Source of the DNA: an uncultured Alphaproteobacteria bacterium
GTDB lineage: Bacteria > Pseudomonadota > Alphaproteobacteria > Rs-D84
Reading direction: 5' to 3'
DNA: 64,000 bases
Assembly (NCBI GenBank): GCA_944389495.1
Contig: CALXMN010000004.1
Location: 1-64,000 of the forward strand
Part shown: in pieces, positions 60,368 to 64,000 of the stretch
How the letters are laid out: every line of letters begins with the position of its first letter
Numbering within the stretch: the first letter of the stretch is position 1
Program-made: the position numbers and the translations under genes
Notes under the pieces: model-generated
Database searches by the model: none
What the model was told of the DNA's origin: nothing
The model's input: only the letters and a program-made list of their open reading frames with translations

Positions 60368-61954
60368 ATGAAAAATAAATCTTTGACATCAACGTTTATT
60401 ATTTCACGTATGTTGGCCGTGGCGTCTGTTGCGGTGTTGGCTGCCTGTGCCGGCGGTAATAATAATGATGAATATGTGGCGGCAACAACCCCGACGGTTG
60501 ATTATGTCGAAGGTCTGGATGTTTATTCGGCACCGCACCAAGATTCCTTTTTAAATCAATTGGCGATGAATTATCGTTCTTATGCAATTTATAATGCACG
60601 GACCAGTGGATATCCCGATATGGGGGAATACTTTGCGCAAAAGGCCGTCGCCGCATTCAGTGGCGAATTGCCTTTCCCAGAGGTTTTGGATAATTGGCCC
60701 GTGGCGGATGAACAAGAATCTTTTGAACTGCATACCGCGTATAACGATTTGTTGGATCAATTGAAAAATGATGCCAGTATGACAAACCCAGAATTGGCCG
60801 CCGAGGCCCAGGCAAAATATGACTGTTGGTTGTCTGCGTCGGCCAGTGGTCAGACCGGTACCGCAAATGAATGCCGTGACAGATATTATAAAACTATGAC
60901 GGCCTTGCGCGATTGTACAGGTGGCAAGATTGTAAAAAATAAAACTTTGGAAACGGTAACCGAAACAACCCAAACGTCTGTGACAACAAATGGTGATGTT
61001 ATGGTGGCCATTGAACGGGGCGCAGATGCGTCAACACAACGCTATTATCCGGATACGCGTAATATGTCGGCAATGAATGGTACCGGCAAGGCACGCGAAG
61101 GTGTTATTATTGTTAATAACGTTAATGTGCCAGAGCACTTGATTAACCCCGTACCGGTTCAGCCGATGGTCTTTAACCAGAATATTTATGGCGGGGACAA
61201 GACAATCAGCGACAGCAATAATGTTAACGATAGCAGTGTGCGCGAGTGCCTGCGCGAGGGGGATGTTAACTGTGTGCCACCCGCACAGCCGGTGGAACCG
61301 GCGGCAGAACCGCAACAGGAAATTCCCCAGGTCAGTGACGAACTGGTTACGCGTGAAGAATTTATCAATATGATGATGGCTATGCGCGCAGAATTGGCGG
61401 CAATAAATGAACGCCTGGATAAGTTGCAGGCAAATGCGTCGACTGAAAAAACATATGAAAAAACCTTTATCAAAGTGCAACAAATTCCGTTGGAACCAAA
61501 ACAGCACGTGATGGAGGAAGTTTTTGAAATTATGTTTGACTTTGACAAGGCGACAATTAAACCAGAGTATGAGGAAATTATTAAACAATTGGCCGCCGCA
61601 ACCCAAGATAGTAAAAATATCAAGGTGTCTGTAATTGGGCATACTGATACAATGGGAAGTACGGATTATAACTATGCTTTGGGTGGGCGTCGTGCCGAAG
61701 CCGTTCAAAAAATGCTGATTAAATACGGTATCCCCGCAGGTCAAATTGTTGCCGTTTCTGCAGGTGAAGAAGATTTGGCGGTGCCAACAGGTGACGGGGT
61801 TGCAAATGCCGCAAATCGTCGCGTTCAGGTTATAAAAGAAGTGCACTATACAGAAGATCCAGGCAAGCAAGTCCAGGTTCCAATTGCCGTGGTTGAAGAG
61901 TATGTTACACCGGAACAGGCGGGCGTCTGTGGTATGTATGGATGTGGACAATAG
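60368..61954 (+). CDS. OmpA-family outer membrane lipoprotein
   Basis: A 528-residue lipoprotein with lipobox LAAC and lipidated Cys27. Residues 40-200 are helical, a middle segment holds a short coiled coil (ELAAINERLDKLQA), and residues 395-490 are an OmpA peptidoglycan-binding domain (FDFDKATIKPEY, VIGHTDTMGSTDYN, NRRVQV). It tethers the outer membrane to the wall. It is much longer than Pal, with unusual Cys residues near the end (GVCGMYGCGQ). AAGGAAG precedes the ATG. Confidence 0.88.
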   Translation: MKNKSLTSTFIISRMLAVASVAVLAACAGGNNNDEYVAATTPTVDYVEGLDVYSAPHQDSFLNQLAMNYRSYAIYNARTSGYPDMGEYFAQKAVAAFSGELPFPEVLDNWPVADEQESFELHTAYNDLLDQLKNDASMTNPELAAEAQAKYDCWLSASASGQTGTANECRDRYYKTMTALRDCTGGKIVKNKTLETVTETTQTSVTTNGDVMVAIERGADASTQRYYPDTRNMSAMNGTGKAREGVIIVNNVNVPEHLINPVPVQPMVFNQNIYGGDKTISDSNNVNDSSVRECLREGDVNCVPPAQPVEPAAEPQQEIPQVSDELVTREEFINMMMAMRAELAAINERLDKLQANASTEKTYEKTFIKVQQIPLEPKQHVMEEVFEIMFDFDKATIKPEYEEIIKQLAAATQDSKNIKVSVIGHTDTMGSTDYNYALGGRRAEAVQKMLIKYGIPAGQIVAVSAGEEDLAVPTGDGVANAANRRVQVIKEVHYTEDPGKQVQVPIAVVEEYVTPEQAGVCGMYGCGQ

Positions 61955-61984
61955 TTTTTCGAGATAGGGGATTATACAAAATAC

Positions 61985-62013
61985 TTGACAAAAAACAATT
62001 ATTAGTATATATT
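61985..62013 (+). promoter_or_regulatory. Consensus promoter of a small gene
   Basis: TTGACA (61985-61990) and TATATT (62008-62013) are exactly 17 bases apart, the best sigma-70-type match seen in the window. Confidence 0.8.
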
Positions 62014-62051
62014 CCCATTAGTCCGAGAGATGTTTGTAAAGAGGCATTGAA

Positions 62052-62210
62052 ATGACGGAAAATACAAAGAATTTTATCCAGGCTGCGGCGGCATTACAGG
62101 GTAAATCGCGTGGCGCCGGATACAAAAAGGGTATTGCGGCGGTAAATTTGGCGGCCGAGTTTAAGGCGCGTGGTGTGAATGTGCACGATAATGGCCAGAA
62201 TGAAAAATAA
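62052..62210 (+). CDS. 52-residue protein of unknown function
   Basis: The ORF encodes MTENTKNFIQAAAALQGKSR and continues to RGVNVHDNGQNEK: an Ala/Lys-rich helix-forming protein without signal peptide. A consensus promoter is 39 bases upstream, GAGG is eight bases before the ATG, and an intrinsic terminator follows 25 bases after the stop. These three signals together make a complete small transcription unit. No family is recognised. Confidence 0.7.
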   Translation: MTENTKNFIQAAAALQGKSRGAGYKKGIAAVNLAAEFKARGVNVHDNGQNEK

Positions 62211-62234
62211 CAATTTATAATTATACTATTATGT

Positions 62235-62271
62235 TACAGGGGGCGGTTTTTTGTCCCCTGTAATTTTTTTC
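62235..62271 (+). terminator. Terminator after the 52-aa gene
   Basis: TTACAGGGG and CCCCTGTAA pair around a 12-base loop, followed by seven T. Confidence 0.82.
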
Positions 62272-62437
62272 GGCGTGCAAACGGCAATGTGCAAATGTTG
62301 CTGGTAATTCGTGACTAAATAATGCCGGGGTGGGCGGGCGATACTGGTACCGCGCGACGTTTTGCGTGGGCGGTTAACCAACATCCTATAAACATATTTA
62401 TATTTGTGGGGGCCACGCGGCACGGGATGATAAGAAT

Positions 62438-62517
62438 TTTTATTATGTCTGTGGGCTGTGCCCGCGGTAGTTTTTTTTACTGGATTGCCACGCCACTGAC
62501 GTGGTTCGCAATGATAA
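62438..62517. repeat. Palindromic repeat, right part only
   Basis: This matches the inner and right part of the element at 15648-15762 (TTATTATGTCTG, CCCGCGGTA, GGATTGCCACGCCAC, CGCAATGAT). The left terminal inverted repeat is missing. Confidence 0.75.
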
Positions 62518-62577
62518 GTGGAGGGTACGGGAATGACAAAAGAGAGTGTGTGATGTGGGGATTGTTCGTGGGGGGCC

Positions 62578-62614
62578 TGGATTGCCACGCCACTAACGTG
62601 GCTCGCAATGACAA
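62578..62614. repeat. Palindromic repeat, right end only
   Basis: TGGATTGCCACGCCAC and GTGGCTCGCAATGACAA mark the right end of the same element family; the rest is absent. Confidence 0.75.
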
Positions 62615-62705
62615 GGATTATGGTCGTTGATTTATACTCCCTCGTGATGACAGGGTGGGGTATAAAAGTCGAACAAGTATAAGAAACAACAGCCGTACAA
62701 GTATA

Positions 62706-62810
62706 TTGTCATTGCGAGCAAAGCGAAGCAATCCAGTTGCTATAAACTTATTTGTGGCGGCAAATACGCATTATGGATTGCCACGCCACTGACGTGGCTC
62801 GCAATGACAA
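62706..62810. repeat. Palindromic repeat, complete copy
   Basis: A 105-bp element with terminal inverted repeats TTGTCATTGCGAGC and GCTCGCAATGACAA. It is identical, apart from one base, to the copy at 62961-63065. Identity extends 20 bases to the left (from 62686). Confidence 0.9.
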
Positions 62811-62960
62811 GGGTGGGAACTCGTTATTAGTTATGGGCAACAAATTACCAGTAACCAGAAATTGGTAACTATTATCTCCTTGTCGTGCATAGGCACGGCT
62901 CGTAATGACAAGGGTAATACAAGTCATACAAGGACGGGACACAACAGCCGTACAAGTATA

Positions 62961-63065
62961 TTGTCATTGCGAGCAAAGCGAAGCAATCCAGTTGCTATAA
63001 ACTTATTTGCGGCGGCAAATACGCATTATGGATTGCCACGCCACTGACGTGGCTCGCAATGACAA
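62961..63065. repeat. Palindromic repeat, complete copy
   Basis: This differs from 62706-62810 by one base over 105, and identity begins at 62941. A degenerate right end (GGCTCGTAATGACAA) lies between the copies near 62897-62911. The whole stretch 62272-63103 holds these repeats and no gene that I can support. Confidence 0.9.
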
Positions 63066-63102
63066 GTGGGGCCCGTTGTGGTGCGCGGGGAAATGGTGAG
63101 CA

Positions 63103-63136
63103 TAAAAAATCCCCCAAACGGGGGATTTTTTATTTT
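63103..63136. terminator. Terminator before the immunity-like gene
   Basis: AATCCCCC and GGGGGATT pair around AAAC with A- and T-runs. It can end transcription of the minus-strand gene that follows. Confidence 0.82.
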
Positions 63137-63336
63137 TTTGATGACCAAAATAATGACCACAGCCACCCGATAATTGTCCAACCGAAAATCCAACTGGCCA
63201 ATCGAACAAGAATCATATCCTGTTTGTTTTTTCCGGTTTGCCGTGCCAGCCACGCCGGTGCCAGCACTATGACCGTAACAATGCAAAATGCCAGTGCGTA
63301 TTTAATTATCAACAAAATATCAGGTGTTGTAATCAT
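63130..63336 (-). CDS. Superinfection-immunity-like membrane protein
   Basis: A 68-residue protein with two membrane helices around a short basic loop (LARQTGKNKQDM) and the pattern FGWTIIGWLWSLFW. This is the layout of the Imm_superinfect family named after phage T4 Imm, which blocks DNA injection. Many chromosomal copies exist and a defence role here is not shown. It lies directly downstream of eno on the same strand. Confidence 0.7.
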   Translation of the reverse strand: MITTPDILLIIKYALAFCIVTVIVLAPAWLARQTGKNKQDMILVRLASWIFGWTIIGWLWSLFWSSKK

Positions 63337-63345
63337 TTTTGGTTT

Positions 63346-64000
<655 letters not shown>

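Noticed and set aside
60551-61951. Minus-strand ORFs of 140 and 306 residues opposite the OmpA lipoprotein
   Set aside because: Antisense shadows rich in Cys, His and Phe, without signals; the plus strand encodes a clear lipoprotein with an OmpA domain.
62229-63286. ORFs across the repeat cluster at 62.2-63.3 kb
   Set aside because: Their products are translations of the palindromic repeats (for example LSLRATSVAWQS on several frames), not conserved proteins.

Overview
The window reads as a chromosome segment of an anaerobic, host-associated alphaproteobacterium of moderate GC, most like the uncultured gut lineages. It has a Gram-negative envelope (BamE-, LptB/LptC-, OmpA- and autotransporter-type genes) and a CarD regulator, but also a pyruvate:ferredoxin oxidoreductase, a bile-salt-hydrolase-family enzyme and a DNA invertase close to the Bacteroides Mpi type. 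Species assignment is inference; no rRNA lies in the window.

Layout. 0.5-2.5 kb is clpP-clpX. 2.5-9.8 kb is an accessory surface region: a secreted Cys-rich protein behind a large structured leader RNA, a cassette of small secreted Cys-rich proteins, and a 1,504-residue Pmp-like autotransporter behind a second copy of the same leader RNA. 9.8-15.6 kb holds tRNA-Gln, a choloylglycine hydrolase, a DUF1015 protein, tRNA-Leu, rpmB and a clpB without its N-domain. 15.6-17.4 kb holds a palindromic repeat, a second small cassette with a switch-like leader, and a small HTH gene behind another switch-like leader. 17.4-31.6 kb holds an MsbA-like exporter, tRNA-Ala, rpsU, a DUF805 protein, polA, pth and several secreted or outer-membrane proteins of unknown function. 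31.6-42.4 kb holds pbpC with an alpha-2-macroglobulin gene, the Mpi-like invertase and a subtilisin-like secreted protease. 42.5-49.5 kb holds rpsB-tsf, two related unknown genes, tyrS, an EnvC-like gene and a degenerate Fic gene paired with a kinase-fold gene. 49.6-61.9 kb holds ctpA, nifJ, bamE, carD, a third small cassette, lptC-lptB and an OmpA-type lipoprotein. 62-63.1 kb is a cluster of palindromic repeats, followed by a superinfection-immunity-like gene and the 3' part of eno.

The most unusual content is twofold. First, two new families of tiny secreted Cys-rich proteins, called A and B here, recur in B-B-A or B-A cassettes. Several members carry frameshifts or homopolymer tracts. Second, these and other surface genes sit behind long structured leaders. 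Two leaders, in front of the 187-aa secreted protein and the autotransporter, share one covarying multibranched fold with a conserved loop. In two leaders the 3' strand of the closing helix can instead pair with the ribosome binding site. Three further leaders share a different box-plus-long-inverted-repeat design. Together this looks like a surface-protein repertoire controlled by cis-acting RNA switches, possibly with slippage and inversion adding variability.
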